Origin: Pseudomonas taiwanensis
GTDB taxonomy: Bacteria; Pseudomonadota; Gammaproteobacteria; Pseudomonadales; Pseudomonadaceae
NCBI RefSeq assembly: GCF_013393345.1
Contig: NZ_QJRF01000034.1
Span: 1 to 64,000, forward strand
Direction of reading: 5' to 3'
DNA length: 64,000 bases
The notes beneath the pieces are model-generated. The model was not told the DNA's origin. It saw nothing but the letters and a program-made list of their open reading frames with translations, and searched no databases. The position numbers were made by a program, and so were the translations under genes. Below are positions 35,233-44,204 of the stretch, piece by piece. How positions within the stretch are numbered: the first letter of the stretch is position 1; every line of letters begins with the position of its first letter.

Positions 35233-36011
35233 TCCTCACCCCCTTGCTGGCCGTGGGCGGCGGCGGTGCGTTCCTCAAGGGCGCGCAGTGCGGTCAGCTC
35301 GGTTTCGTTCGGAGCCTGAGTCTCGGACACATCGGCAGCGAAGCGGATGGCCCAGCCGGTGTTCTCGATCACTTGCTCGCGGGTCACGCCCGGGTGCAGC
35401 GAGGTGACGATGAATTCGTTGGTGCCAGCTTCCGGCTCCATGATGCAGAGGTCGGTGATCAGCGCCACCGGGCCTTTGCCGGGCAGGCCGAGCTGCTTGC
35501 GGTGGTCACCGCCTTCGCCGTGGCCGACGGAGGTGATGAAGGCCAGCTTGTCGACGAAGGTGCGATGGGACTGCTTGAGGATGATCAGCACTTCCTTGGC
35601 GGAACCGGCGATCTCCGGAGCACCGCCCGCGCCCGGCAGGCGCACTTTCGGGCTGTTGTAGTCGCCGATCACGGTGGTGTTGATGTTGCCGAAGCGGTCC
35701 ACCTGGGCTGCGCCGAGGAAGCCGACGTCGATGCGGCCACCTTGCAGCCAGTAGCGGAAGATTTCGCCGGTGGGCACTACGGTGTCGGCGGTTTCGGCCA
35801 GTTCGCCGTCACCGATGGACAGCGGCAGCACGCTCGGCTTGGCGCCGATGGGGCCGGATTCATAGATCAGCACCACGTCCGGGGAGGAAGTCAGGCGCGC
35901 CAGGTTGGCGGCCTTGGACGGCAGGCCGATGCCGACGAAGCAGACGGCACCATTCTTCAGGCGGCGGGCGGCCGCCACGGTCATCATTTCGTTAGTGGTA
36001 TAGGCGCTCAT
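35229..36011 (-). CDS. pcaJ: 3-oxoadipate CoA-transferase subunit B
   Basis: The 260-residue beta subunit has the CoA-transferase Glu segment [10 protein letters not shown]. The start ATG at 36011 overlaps the pcaI stop as ATGA; a GTG one codon upstream is an alternative. With PcaI it transfers CoA from succinyl-CoA to beta-ketoadipate. Confidence 0.95.
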   Translation of the reverse strand: MSAYTTNEMMTVAAARRLKNGAVCFVGIGLPSKAANLARLTSSPDVVLIYESGPIGAKPSVLPLSIGDGELAETADTVVPTGEIFRYWLQGGRIDVGFLGAAQVDRFGNINTTVIGDYNSPKVRLPGAGGAPEIAGSAKEVLIILKQSHRTFVDKLAFITSVGHGEGGDHRKQLGLPGKGPVALITDLCIMEPEAGTNEFIVTSLHPGVTREQVIENTGWAIRFAADVSETQAPNETELTALRALEERTAAAHGQQGGEE

Positions 36012-36859
36012 CACTTGGCCTCCGCAATCTTGGCTTGGAACTCGCTGAAATCCTTGGTGCCACGGATGTACTCATCGATCCAGGCAGTGAAGGTTTCGCG
36101 GTTGCGGGCGATCGGATCCCAGGCCTGGTAGAAGCGGTTATCGCGCTCATAGTAGCCGTGGGCGTAGGACGGATGGGCGCCACCGGGAACGTGGCAAACA
36201 GCGGTCAGGGCCCAGGTGGGCAGGACGCAGGCGTTCATCGGCGCGTTCAGGTCATCGACGATTTCTTCGACGGTGACGATGCAACGCTTGGCCGCCAGGG
36301 CAGCTTCCTTCTGCACGCCGAGGATGCCCCAGAGCAGCACATTGCCCTTGCGGTCAGCCTTCTGGGCGTGGATCACGGTGACGTCCGGGCGGACCGAAGG
36401 CACAGCAGCCAGTTGCTCACCGGTGAACGGGCACTGGATGAACTTGATATTCGGGTTGACCTTCGGCAGGTCGGAACCGACGTAGGCGCGCAGCACGGCG
36501 AACGGCAGGCCGGATGCGCCAGCTACATAGGAGTTGGCCAGGTCGGCATGGCTGTGCTCGTCGATTTCCAGGGCGTTCGGCCACTGCTTCTCGACGGCAT
36601 CACGCAGGCGGTGCAGCGAGCCCACGCCGGGGTTGCCGCCCCAGGAGAAGGTCAACTTGCGGGTGCAGCCAGCGCCGATCAGCAGGTCATAGACCAGGTC
36701 GGGGGTCATGCGCACCACGTGCAGGTCTTTCTTGCCCTGGCGAATGATTTCGTGGGAAGCGGCAGTAGGAATCAGGTGGGTGAAGCCCTCAAGGGCTACC
36801 TTGTCGCCGTCGTTGATGAAACGCTCGACGGCTTCGCGGAGGGAAATGATTTCAGCCAT
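36011..36859 (-). CDS. pcaI: 3-oxoadipate CoA-transferase subunit A
   Basis: The 282-residue alpha subunit has the glycine-rich segment LTFSWGGNPGVGSLHRL and starts MAEIISLREAVERFINDGD. It is first in pcaI-J-F-B-D-C. A near-consensus PcaR site lies about 100 bases upstream, indicating beta-ketoadipate-responsive control; the pcaR gene itself is not in this window. Confidence 0.95.
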   Translation of the reverse strand: MAEIISLREAVERFINDGDKVALEGFTHLIPTAASHEIIRQGKKDLHVVRMTPDLVYDLLIGAGCTRKLTFSWGGNPGVGSLHRLRDAVEKQWPNALEIDEHSHADLANSYVAGASGLPFAVLRAYVGSDLPKVNPNIKFIQCPFTGEQLAAVPSVRPDVTVIHAQKADRKGNVLLWGILGVQKEAALAAKRCIVTVEEIVDDLNAPMNACVLPTWALTAVCHVPGGAHPSYAHGYYERDNRFYQAWDPIARNRETFTAWIDEYIRGTKDFSEFQAKIAEAK

Positions 36860-36956
36860 GGTCGATCTCGTGTTGTTATCCAGGGCGTTTGGGGGCGCCG
36901 GGTGAGGAAAAAGTACTCCCCGCCCCCATCCTGGACAATCCGATAATCGACTATTC

Positions 36957-36971
36957 GTGCGGTTATCGAAC
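36957..36971 (-). promoter_or_regulatory. PcaR binding site upstream of pcaI
   Basis: On the minus strand the sequence reads GTTCGATAACCGCAC, matching the published P. putida PcaR site GTTCGATAATCGCAC at 14 of 15 positions. A second partial GATAATCG lies next to it (36942-36949). Position before pcaI fits the known target. Confidence 0.75.
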
Positions 36972-37015
36972 GGATGTGTATCTTGCTACCGAATCCGTTC
37001 CGGGCCGTTGCGACC

Positions 37016-37516
37016 TCAGCCGTCGAACGCTTTTTTCAGCGCCGCGACATCCAGTTTCTTCATCTGCATCATGGCTGCGAAGGCGCGCTGGGAGCCTGGC
37101 GACTGGGAGTCCTCGAGCATCTTGATCATCGCGATGGGGACTACCTGCCAGGAGAGCCCATAGCGGTCCTTTAGCCAGCCGCACTGTTGGGCGTTCGGGT
37201 CGCCTCCGGCGGAGAGTTTGTCCCAGTAGTGGTCCAGTTCCTCTTGATCGTCGCAGTGGATCTGAAAGGACACCGCCTCATTGAACTTGAACACCGGACC
37301 GCCATTGAGGGCGGTGAAGCGCTGGCCGTCCAGTTCGAAGTCCACGGTGAGCACCGATCCCGGCTCCCGGCCATGGACGTCCCGACCCGCCTCGCCATAG
37401 CGGCTGATAGCGGTGACCTTCGAATTGGGGAAGATACCGATGTAGAAATTGACCGCGGCCTCTGCCTGGTCGTCGAACCAAAGACACGGGACGATGGTGT
37501 GAATCCGCTTGCTCAT
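37016..37516 (-). CDS. PhnB-like VOC-superfamily protein
   Basis: The 166-residue protein has the start TIVPCLWFDDQAEAAVNFYI and the pattern of the 3-demethylubiquinone-methyltransferase-domain group (AVSFQIHCDDQEELDHYWDK, CGWLKDRYGLSWQVVP). The name of that domain is misleading; biochemical function is unknown. The start at 37516 is preferred over an upstream in-frame start because GGAGG precedes it. Confidence 0.82.
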   Translation of the reverse strand: MSKRIHTIVPCLWFDDQAEAAVNFYIGIFPNSKVTAISRYGEAGRDVHGREPGSVLTVDFELDGQRFTALNGGPVFKFNEAVSFQIHCDDQEELDHYWDKLSAGGDPNAQQCGWLKDRYGLSWQVVPIAMIKMLEDSQSPGSQRAFAAMMQMKKLDVAALKKAFDG

Positions 37517-37604
37517 GGTGCACCTCCTGGTGGGTGGAATGACGATAGATGATCTTCCCCTGGTCGATTGGCGCCCCGACAAATCGACATCACTCGATGA
37601 TTTC

Positions 37605-37890
37605 CTGTAGGAGCCAGCTTGCTGGCGAAGCAACTCCATTCGCTGGCAAGCCAGCTCCTACAGGGCGAATTCCCCTCAGCGGTGCATATCCTCGATCCAA
37701 ACAAATCGATGACCTCCTGTAGGAGCCAGCTTGCTGGCGAAGCGACTCCATTCGCTGGCAAGCCAGCTCCTACAGGGCGAATTCCCCTCAGCGGTGCATT
37801 TCCTCGATCCACACAAATCGATGAACTCCCGTAGGAGCCAGCTTGCTGGCGAAGCGCGGCCATTCGCTGGCAAGCCAGCTCCTACGGGGC
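37605..37890. repeat. Three tandem copies of a 112-base unit with inner inverted repeat
   Basis: Units begin at 37605, 37717 and 37829 (the last incomplete). Each contains TGTAGGAGCCAGCTTGCTGG and its mirror CTGGCAAGCCAGCTCCTACA, then spacer sequence AATTCCCCTCAGCGGTGCAT. Spacers are nearly identical, so this is a recent tandem amplification of a REP unit, not a CRISPR array. Confidence 0.9.
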
Positions 37891-37899
37891 ACATCCTGC

Positions 37900-38949
37900 T
37901 CAGTCGGACATTTCTTCCACCAGCACCTTCACCAGCTCCGCCGCCGGCATCTCCCGCGCCAGCGGCGCGCCCTGCCCCGCCCATTGCACGGCGAAGGCGT
38001 TGCAGCCCCTGGCGCTGGCGGCGGCATGCAGGGCCTTGGCGGCGTCGTAGGTATTCGGGTAGTCCGGCAGGGCCGGGGCATCGGCAGTGTCGAGATCAGT
38101 CCAGAGGCGGTTGACCATGCCACGGGCGGCGCGGCCGGAAATGGCGGCGGTGATGCGAGTCTGGTGGGCGCGCTCGCCTTTCAGGGCCGCGCGATAGGCA
38201 GCATTTGCGGCGGATTCCGGGCACGGCACGAAGGCGGTACCCAGTTGCGCAGCCTCGGCACCCAGCGCCAACGCGGCGCGGATGCCCTGCCCGTCCATGA
38301 TGCCGCCGGCGGCGATGACCGGCAGGCGGCAGTTGCGGGCGATCAGCCTCACCAGTGCCAGGGTGCCGATGCCGGCATCGCCCTTTTCGGGCTCGAAAAC
38401 GCCACGGTGGCCACCGGCTTCGATGCCCTGGGCCACGATGGCATCGACGCCTGCTGCCTCCACCAGGCGCGCCTCTTCCAGGCTCGTGGCGCTGGCCAGC
38501 AGGCGAATACCGGCCGCCTTGAGCGCGTCGATCCAGTCGCGGGAAGGCAGGCCGAAATGGAAGCTGACCACGGCCGGACGCTCATCCAGCAGCATCTGCA
38601 CCATTTCCGGATCGGCGAGGAAGCTCTTGTAGATCTCGCGAATGCTGGCTGGCGGCTCGGCGCCGAACTCGGCAAACAGCGGTCGCAGGTGTTCCAGCCA
38701 GGCAGCCTCGCGCTGGGCGTCGGCCACAGCTGGGCGATGGCAGAACAGGTTGACGTTGAAGGGGCGGCTGGTCAGGGCACGGGTTTCCGCGAGCATGGCG
38801 CGAGCCTGAGCCGGGGTGCTGGCACCAATGCCGATGGAGCCCAGGGCGCCGGCGTTGGACACGGCAGCCGCGAGGGCCGGGGTGGAAACACCCACCATGG
38901 GGGCCTGGATGATGGGGAATTCGATACCGAGCAATTGGGTGATGGACAT
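37900..38949 (-). CDS. Nitronate monooxygenase / 2-nitropropane dioxygenase family flavoprotein
   Basis: The 349-residue FMN TIM-barrel protein shows the family motifs [19 protein letters not shown] near the start, [13 protein letters not shown] for FMN and flavin contact, and [20 protein letters not shown] for phosphate binding. It oxidises nitronates such as propionate-3-nitronate. The start at 38949 follows family practice. It is divergent from a LysR gene with paired operators between them. Confidence 0.9.
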   Translation of the reverse strand: MSITQLLGIEFPIIQAPMVGVSTPALAAAVSNAGALGSIGIGASTPAQARAMLAETRALTSRPFNVNLFCHRPAVADAQREAAWLEHLRPLFAEFGAEPPASIREIYKSFLADPEMVQMLLDERPAVVSFHFGLPSRDWIDALKAAGIRLLASATSLEEARLVEAAGVDAIVAQGIEAGGHRGVFEPEKGDAGIGTLALVRLIARNCRLPVIAAGGIMDGQGIRAALALGAEAAQLGTAFVPCPESAANAAYRAALKGERAHQTRITAAISGRAARGMVNRLWTDLDTADAPALPDYPNTYDAAKALHAAASARGCNAFAVQWAGQGAPLAREMPAAELVKVLVEEMSD

Positions 38950-38990
38950 GACGCAGCGACTCCTGGACACGTGAAAACCTGGCCAATCTA

Positions 38991-39034
38991 TCTCAAATAG
39001 AGAATAATTTTAAGCACTCATTCTCCATTAGAGA
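38991..39034. promoter_or_regulatory. Paired operators in the NMO / LysR divergent region
   Basis: Two dyads of the form TCTC-N5-GAGA, TCTCAAATAGAGA (38991-39003) and TCTCCATTAGAGA (39022-39034), are 31 bases apart, about three helical turns. The second lies just before the LysR start at 39044. This fits autoregulation plus divergent activation by the LysR protein. Confidence 0.6.
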
Positions 39035-39043
39035 TTATTAGTC

Positions 39044-39907
39044 ATGGATCTATCCAGCCTGGAGATATTCCGTGCCGTGGCCCTGGAGCACAGCGTGACC
39101 CGTGCGGCCCAGCGCCTGCAGCGGGCGCAGTCCAACGTCACCACGCGGATTCGCCAGCTGGAGGAAGAGTTGGGCACGCCCCTCTTCCTCCGTGAGGGCA
39201 AGCGCATGACCCTGACCGATCGCGGCCAGGCCTTCCTCGACTACAGCGAACGCCTGCTGGCCCTGGCTGACGAAGCGCGCCAGGCCATGCACCCCCTGCA
39301 ACCAGGCGGCCGCCTGCGCCTGGGCAGCATGGAAAGTACCGCTGCCAGTCGTCTTCCCGTTCCCCTCGCGCGCTTCCATGGCCAGTGCCCTGACGTGGAA
39401 CTGGAGGTGAGCACCGGCACCAGCCAGGCTCTGCTGGAAGGTGTTCTGGCGCGCCGCCTCGATTGCGCCCTGGTGGCCTGGCCCAAAGGCCAGGAGGAAG
39501 TCGCCGCGATGGGACTGGAGGCGCAGCCGGTGTTCCTGGAGGAGTTGCTGCTGGTACTGCCAGCCGGCCACCCACCGGTAACGGAACCGTCCGATGTCCA
39601 GGTGCGTGGACTGGCAGGATTCGCCGAGGGCTGCACCTATCGGCAGATCGCCGAGAACTGGTTGTCCGGCGAAAGTCGCCCATTGCCCAAAGTCCAGCAG
39701 GTGGGTTCCTACCACGCCATCCTCGCCTGCGTATCCGCTGGCTCCTGCGTCGGCATCCTGCCACGCTCGGTGCTGGAGCTGCAGCGCGAACCCTCGCCAC
39801 TCCAGCAACTGCCCCTCATGCAGGTCGAAACCCTGCTGGTATGGCGCCAGGGCTACTCCACGGCCGCCTTCGAGGCGTTTCGCCAGGTGCTCTCCGGCAA
39901 CTACTGA
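39044..39907 (+). CDS. LysR-family transcriptional regulator
   Basis: The 287-residue protein has the N-terminal helix-turn-helix [20 protein letters not shown] and a substrate-binding domain ([20 protein letters not shown]). It is divergent from the nitronate monooxygenase gene and is probably its regulator through the paired TCTC-N5-GAGA sites. Confidence 0.92.
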   Translation: MDLSSLEIFRAVALEHSVTRAAQRLQRAQSNVTTRIRQLEEELGTPLFLREGKRMTLTDRGQAFLDYSERLLALADEARQAMHPLQPGGRLRLGSMESTAASRLPVPLARFHGQCPDVELEVSTGTSQALLEGVLARRLDCALVAWPKGQEEVAAMGLEAQPVFLEELLLVLPAGHPPVTEPSDVQVRGLAGFAEGCTYRQIAENWLSGESRPLPKVQQVGSYHAILACVSAGSCVGILPRSVLELQREPSPLQQLPLMQVETLLVWRQGYSTAAFEAFRQVLSGNY

Positions 39908-39923
39908 GGTGTTCCGGCCTCCT

Positions 39924-41093
39924 TCAGAGCCGACCGTGCAGTGCCTTCTCGAAGATGCGGCTGTACGCCTGGGCGTCGTACTGCACCGGGTTGGTGCCAG
40001 CCGACGGATCGACTTCGGCCATACGTCCGACCTGTTCCACTCGCCCATCGTCGATGCCGATGTCGCCCAGGCTGTGGGGGATATCCAGTTCGCTGCGCAG
40101 ATCCACTACCCAGTCGAGCACGCCGGCAAAACCCGCCTTCGGCAGGCCTAGGTAACGCGCCAGCCTTGCCATGGGACCTTCGATGTGGGCGCGGTTGGCC
40201 TGCAGCACGTAGGGCATCAGCACGGCATTCAGCAAACCGTGGTGAGCGTCGTACAACGCGCCCAGGGGATGAGCCAGCGCATGCATGGCACCCAGGCCAC
40301 GCTGGAAGGCGGTGGCGCCCATGCTGGACGCCACGAGCATCTGCAGCCGGGCTTCGACATCGCTGCCCTTTGCGGTTGCCCGGGGGAGATAGTCCTTGAC
40401 CAGGCGCATGCCCTCCAGGGCGATGCCGGCAGCCATGGGGTGATAGAGCGGTGAGCAATAGGCCTCCAGGCTGTGGGACAGCGCGTCCATACCCGTGGCT
40501 GCGGTGATTTTCGGCGGCAGGCCGACGGTGAGTTCCGGGTCGAGGATGACGATCGCGGGCAGCATGCGGGCGTGGAAGATGATGCGCTTGATATGCGCCT
40601 GGTCGTCGGTGATGACCGCGGCGCGACCGACTTCGGATCCGGTGCCGGCCGTGGTGGGTACGGCAACCACCGGAGCCATGCCAGCCACGTTGACGCGTGA
40701 GGCGTTGTCGCCGATGTCCTCGAAGTCCCAGAGCGGACGATCCTGCCCCACCATCAAGGCGATGGCCTTGCCGGCATCCAGGGCCGAGCCGCCACCGAAA
40801 GCGATCACCCCGTCATGACGACCCGCCTTGAATGCGGCCACGCCATCCATCACGTTTGGTCCAGTCGGGTTGCCCTTGATCTGGTGGAACAGCCCCGCAG
40901 TGAGTCCCGCATCGCGGCATTGGCGCAATGCCGAATCGATCATCGGCAACGCCGCGAGCCCCGGGTCGGTGACCAGCAGCGGCGCCTGCATGCCCAGTTC
41001 CCGGCAAGCGGAATCGAGCTCCTTGATACGACCGATACCGACGCGCACCGATGTCGGGTAGTTCCAGTTCATGCGGAAGTGGCTCGGGTCCAT
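39924..41093 (-). CDS. Iron-containing (group III) alcohol dehydrogenase
   Basis: The 389-residue enzyme has the NAD-binding GGGSALDAGKAIALM, TTAGTGSEVGR and the metal-ligand region MDALSHSLEAYCSPLYHP with GAMHALAHPLGALYDAHHG. The start at 41093 follows GAGG seven bases upstream and the gene begins 8 bases after the aldehyde dehydrogenase stop, so the two act together on an alcohol / aldehyde pair. Maleylacetate reductase belongs to the same superfamily but is shorter. Confidence 0.9.
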   Translation of the reverse strand: MDPSHFRMNWNYPTSVRVGIGRIKELDSACRELGMQAPLLVTDPGLAALPMIDSALRQCRDAGLTAGLFHQIKGNPTGPNVMDGVAAFKAGRHDGVIAFGGGSALDAGKAIALMVGQDRPLWDFEDIGDNASRVNVAGMAPVVAVPTTAGTGSEVGRAAVITDDQAHIKRIIFHARMLPAIVILDPELTVGLPPKITAATGMDALSHSLEAYCSPLYHPMAAGIALEGMRLVKDYLPRATAKGSDVEARLQMLVASSMGATAFQRGLGAMHALAHPLGALYDAHHGLLNAVLMPYVLQANRAHIEGPMARLARYLGLPKAGFAGVLDWVVDLRSELDIPHSLGDIGIDDGRVEQVGRMAEVDPSAGTNPVQYDAQAYSRIFEKALHGRL

Positions 41094-41101
41094 GTCGCGC
41101 C

Positions 41102-42493
41102 TCACAAAGTGTTCTTGAAATGGAATGACTTCGGCCGGGTCAGGTGTTCGTAGCCCACCGTTGATAGGGTGCAGCCGCGCCCGGACTGCTTGACGCCGGT
41201 CCAGGCCAGGGCCGGGTCCAGGTAATCGCAGCGGTTGAGGAACACGGTGCCTGCCTCGACCCGGTCCCCCAGCGCCAGGGCAGTGGTTTCGTCCCTGCTG
41301 AAGATCGCGGCAGTCAGGCCATAAGGGCTGTCGTTCATCAATGCTACGGCCTCGTCGTCGTCGCGCACCTTCTGGATGCCCACCACCGGGCCGAATGATT
41401 CCTCGTTCATCACCCGCATGCCGTGGTGGACATCGGTGAGTACCTGGGGTGCGAGGTAGGCGCTGCCGGGCTGGTCCAGGGCGAAGGTGTTCGGATCGAG
41501 ATGGACTTTCGCGCCCTGCCCCACGGCTTCGCGTATCTGCGCCCGGACGAACTCCGCCGCTTCGCTGCGCACCAGTGGTCCGAGGGTGGTTTCCGGATCG
41601 TCGGAACGGCCCAGACGGTATTCCCCCACCAGCGCCACGGCCTTCTCGACGAAAGCGTCGTAGAGATCGGCATGCACGTAGATGCGCTCGATGCCACAAC
41701 AGGACTGGCCGGAATTGAAGAAGGCGCCATCGATGGCGGTTTCCACGGCATGGCCGAGGTCGGCATCCGCGCGCACGTAGGCTGGGTCCTTGCCGCCGAG
41801 TTCCAGGCCGGAGCTGATGAAGCGCCCGGCCGCCGCGCGCTCGACCATGGCACCGCCTTCTACCGAGCCGGTGAAGGCCACATGACGAACCGGCTCGGCC
41901 TGGATCAGCTGTTCCGTGTCACTGTGGGTCAGGTGCAGGTACTGCAGCACGCCCAGCGGCAGGCCGGCTTCGACGAATGCCTCTGCCATCCGCTCTGCGC
42001 AGAGCGGTGTCTGCGCCGAGTGCTTGAGCAATACGCAGTTGCCCGCAAGCAAGGCCGGCACCACCGCGTTCACGGCCGTCAGGTAGGGGTAGTTCCAGGG
42101 CGCGATGACCAGCGCCAACCCCAGTGGTTCGCGGCGGATCAACCGGGTGAAGCCAGGTTTGTCCGGTAGACGGATATCAGCCAGGGCCGCTTCGGCGATA
42201 TCCGCCATGTAGGTGGCCCGCTCCACGAAGCCACGAATTTCCCCAGGTGCATAGCGAATCGGCCGTCCCATCATCCAGCAGAGCTCTTCGGCCAGTTGCG
42301 CCTCACGCGCAGCGAATGCAGCGATGGCGCGGCGGGTGATCGCGACCCGTTCGGCCACGGGGGTTCCTTTCCAGGCTGCCCGTGCGAGTTCGGCACGCTC
42401 CAGCGCCGCCGCGATCTGCGTCGATGAGGCCCAGGGCCGCTCGACGTAGATCGAACCGTCGATGGGTGAGCGGGTCTGCAGCAGCTTGCTCAT
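41102..42493 (-). CDS. NAD(P)-dependent aldehyde dehydrogenase
   Basis: The 463-residue protein has the catalytic Glu segment LELGGKDPAYV, catalytic Cys in FNSGQSCCGIER and the C-terminal SGRGCTLSTVGYEHLTRPKS. It is first in an operon with the iron alcohol dehydrogenase. Substrate is unknown; it is only distantly related to the ExaC-type enzyme near 2 kb. Confidence 0.92.
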   Translation of the reverse strand: MSKLLQTRSPIDGSIYVERPWASSTQIAAALERAELARAAWKGTPVAERVAITRRAIAAFAAREAQLAEELCWMMGRPIRYAPGEIRGFVERATYMADIAEAALADIRLPDKPGFTRLIRREPLGLALVIAPWNYPYLTAVNAVVPALLAGNCVLLKHSAQTPLCAERMAEAFVEAGLPLGVLQYLHLTHSDTEQLIQAEPVRHVAFTGSVEGGAMVERAAAGRFISSGLELGGKDPAYVRADADLGHAVETAIDGAFFNSGQSCCGIERIYVHADLYDAFVEKAVALVGEYRLGRSDDPETTLGPLVRSEAAEFVRAQIREAVGQGAKVHLDPNTFALDQPGSAYLAPQVLTDVHHGMRVMNEESFGPVVGIQKVRDDDEAVALMNDSPYGLTAAIFSRDETTALALGDRVEAGTVFLNRCDYLDPALAWTGVKQSGRGCTLSTVGYEHLTRPKSFHFKNTL

Positions 42494-42538
42494 GGAACAG
42501 CTCCCTTGGTTGCCTTCCTTTCAAGCCTAGCCAACGCA

Positions 42539-43345
42539 CTACTGGCCGAGGGTTTCCTTGAACAGCGCCTGCATGTCGGCCCAGGAGTTCTCGTCCGCCA
42601 CCTCGTTGTAGCCCAAGTCCGGTCCTTTCTCGCTGCCGTGCCCGGCATGGCTCAGGCGGTCGGCATCTGGATTGGTGAAGCTGTGCTTGGCCTTCGGCTG
42701 GATCACCACACGGTAGTCGGCCTTGGCGTTGTCGAACTCTTCTTTGAACGTGGTGACCGAGGCCATGGGCACCAGAGTGTCCTTCTCGCCATGCTCCACC
42801 AGCACCTTGGCCTTGACCGCGCCCGGCTTGGCGGCGGAGGTGGCGGCCAGGACGCCGTGGAAACTGACGACGGCGGCCAGCGGCAGGCCTTCGCGAGCCA
42901 TGTCCAGGACCACTTTGCCGCCGAAGCAGTAGCCGATGGCGGCCAACTTGTCGGGGTCGGTCTGCGGTTGCGCCTTCAGCAGGTCGAGCCCGGCGAGGAA
43001 ACGCGCCTTGGCCGCCGGAGCGCTGGCCAGGGCAGCCTGCATGAAGGCCTGGGCATCGGCCGGGTGTTCGGTGTTCTTGCCCTCGCCATACATATCGATG
43101 GCGAGCGCGCTGTAACCGAGCGCGGCGAGATCGCGAGCGCGACGTTTGGAGTAGTCGTTCTGGCCCCACCATTCGTGAACCACGATCACCCCTGGCCGTT
43201 TGCCGACGACGGCATCGTCATAGGCGTAGTAGCCGATCAGGGATGTGCCGTCCGGGCCCTTGTAGGGAATTTCTGTGGCTTTGATTTCGGCCTGGGCGAG
43301 GCCGGCACCGAGGAGCAGCGCAAACAGGAGCGCGATTCTGGACAT
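42539..43345 (-). CDS. Dienelactone hydrolase family protein, exported
   Basis: The 268-residue alpha/beta hydrolase has a signal peptide (MSRIALLFALLLGAGLAQA) and the DLH triad: Cys in IGYCFGGKVVLDM, Asp in HGEKDTLVPM and His in KAKHSFTNPDA. The signal peptide makes a periplasmic location likely, unlike the cytoplasmic catechol-pathway enzyme. The start at 43345 is chosen for the signal peptide. Confidence 0.9.
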   Translation of the reverse strand: MSRIALLFALLLGAGLAQAEIKATEIPYKGPDGTSLIGYYAYDDAVVGKRPGVIVVHEWWGQNDYSKRRARDLAALGYSALAIDMYGEGKNTEHPADAQAFMQAALASAPAAKARFLAGLDLLKAQPQTDPDKLAAIGYCFGGKVVLDMAREGLPLAAVVSFHGVLAATSAAKPGAVKAKVLVEHGEKDTLVPMASVTTFKEEFDNAKADYRVVIQPKAKHSFTNPDADRLSHAGHGSEKGPDLGYNEVADENSWADMQALFKETLGQ

Positions 43346-43450
43346 GCAGCATTCCTCCAACCTGAAGTGGTGAGAAACAACTGCATCCAGTGTCGCGGGT
43401 TTGCCGGATTTCGCCAGCGATCCCTGCAAAGACCCGCGCGGAGCGTCGAT

Positions 43451-43548
43451 TGTGGGGGCGATTTCAATCGCTATGCGGACCGCAGGTGCGCCTATCCACT
43501 CGTCAGAGGGCAGCTGCGCTGCCCTAAGCGAATGAATTCGCCCCCACA
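43451..43548. repeat. Paired REP-like element (98 bases)
   Basis: TGTGGGGGCGATTTCAATCG opens and GCGAATGAATTCGCCCCCAC closes the element, with GCGGACCGCAGG and CAGCTGCGCTG hairpins inside. It is nearly identical in plan to 46099-46197. Confidence 0.85.
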
Positions 43549-43574
43549 AAGCAAGGCGATCCAGGGCGACGAGA

Positions 43575-44198
43575 TCAGTCGCGATCGAGCAGATGGAATC
43601 GCGGCAACGAAAGCTTCCAGTGGATGGCCGCCAGGCGAATCAGCAGCACCACCAGCATGGCCGCCGCGGTGACCAGCCAACCCGGCAACGCCACCTCGCG
43701 CAGACCAAGGAAGACGAGGGAACCGGCGATGCAGGCGATTGCGTAGATTTCCTTCTGGAAGATCAACGGCACCTCGTTGCAGATGATGTCGCGCAATACG
43801 CCACCGCCCACACCGGTGATCACGCCCATGATCACTGCCGTGCCGGGCTGCAGGTTGTGCTGCAGGGCAACCTCGGTGCCATACACGGTGAACACCGCCA
43901 GACCGAAGGCGTCCGCGACCAGCAGACCGGTTTCATTGATCGGCTGTGTCAGGCGCACCCAGATCACAGTGCCGAGCGCTGCCAGGGACGCCACCAGGAT
44001 GTAAGTGTCGTCGCGAATCCAGCTCACCGGGTGGTTGCCGAGGATGACGTCACGCAAGGTGCCGCCACCCAGGGCAGTGATGATTGCAATCACCAATACA
44101 CCGAACAGGTCCATGGATTTGCGCCCCGCCATCAGGGCGCCGGTAATGGCGAAGACCGCTACGCCGAACAGGTCGGACAGGTAGAAGAGTTGCTCCAT
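43575..44198 (-). CDS. UPF0126 / TRIC-like cation channel family membrane protein
   Basis: The 207-residue protein has seven hydrophobic helices in two repeats, each carrying the Gly-rich motif (GGGTLRDVILG and GGGVLRDIICNE). Prokaryotic members of this family form trimeric cation channels. It lies 6 bases after gor on the same strand, so the two are co-transcribed. Confidence 0.9.
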   Translation of the reverse strand: MEQLFYLSDLFGVAVFAITGALMAGRKSMDLFGVLVIAIITALGGGTLRDVILGNHPVSWIRDDTYILVASLAALGTVIWVRLTQPINETGLLVADAFGLAVFTVYGTEVALQHNLQPGTAVIMGVITGVGGGVLRDIICNEVPLIFQKEIYAIACIAGSLVFLGLREVALPGWLVTAAAMLVVLLIRLAAIHWKLSLPRFHLLDRD

Positions 44199-44204
44199 TC
44201 AGCG

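Noticed and set aside
31732-35319. An open frame of nearly 1200 codons on the plus strand across the pca genes
   Set aside because: It is antisense to pcaD, pcaB, pcaF and pcaJ. Long antisense frames are expected in DNA with very high GC at third codon positions; no domain is recognisable.
37605-37890. CRISPR-like array
   Set aside because: Units are 112 bases with near-identical spacers and an internal long inverted repeat; no cas genes are present.
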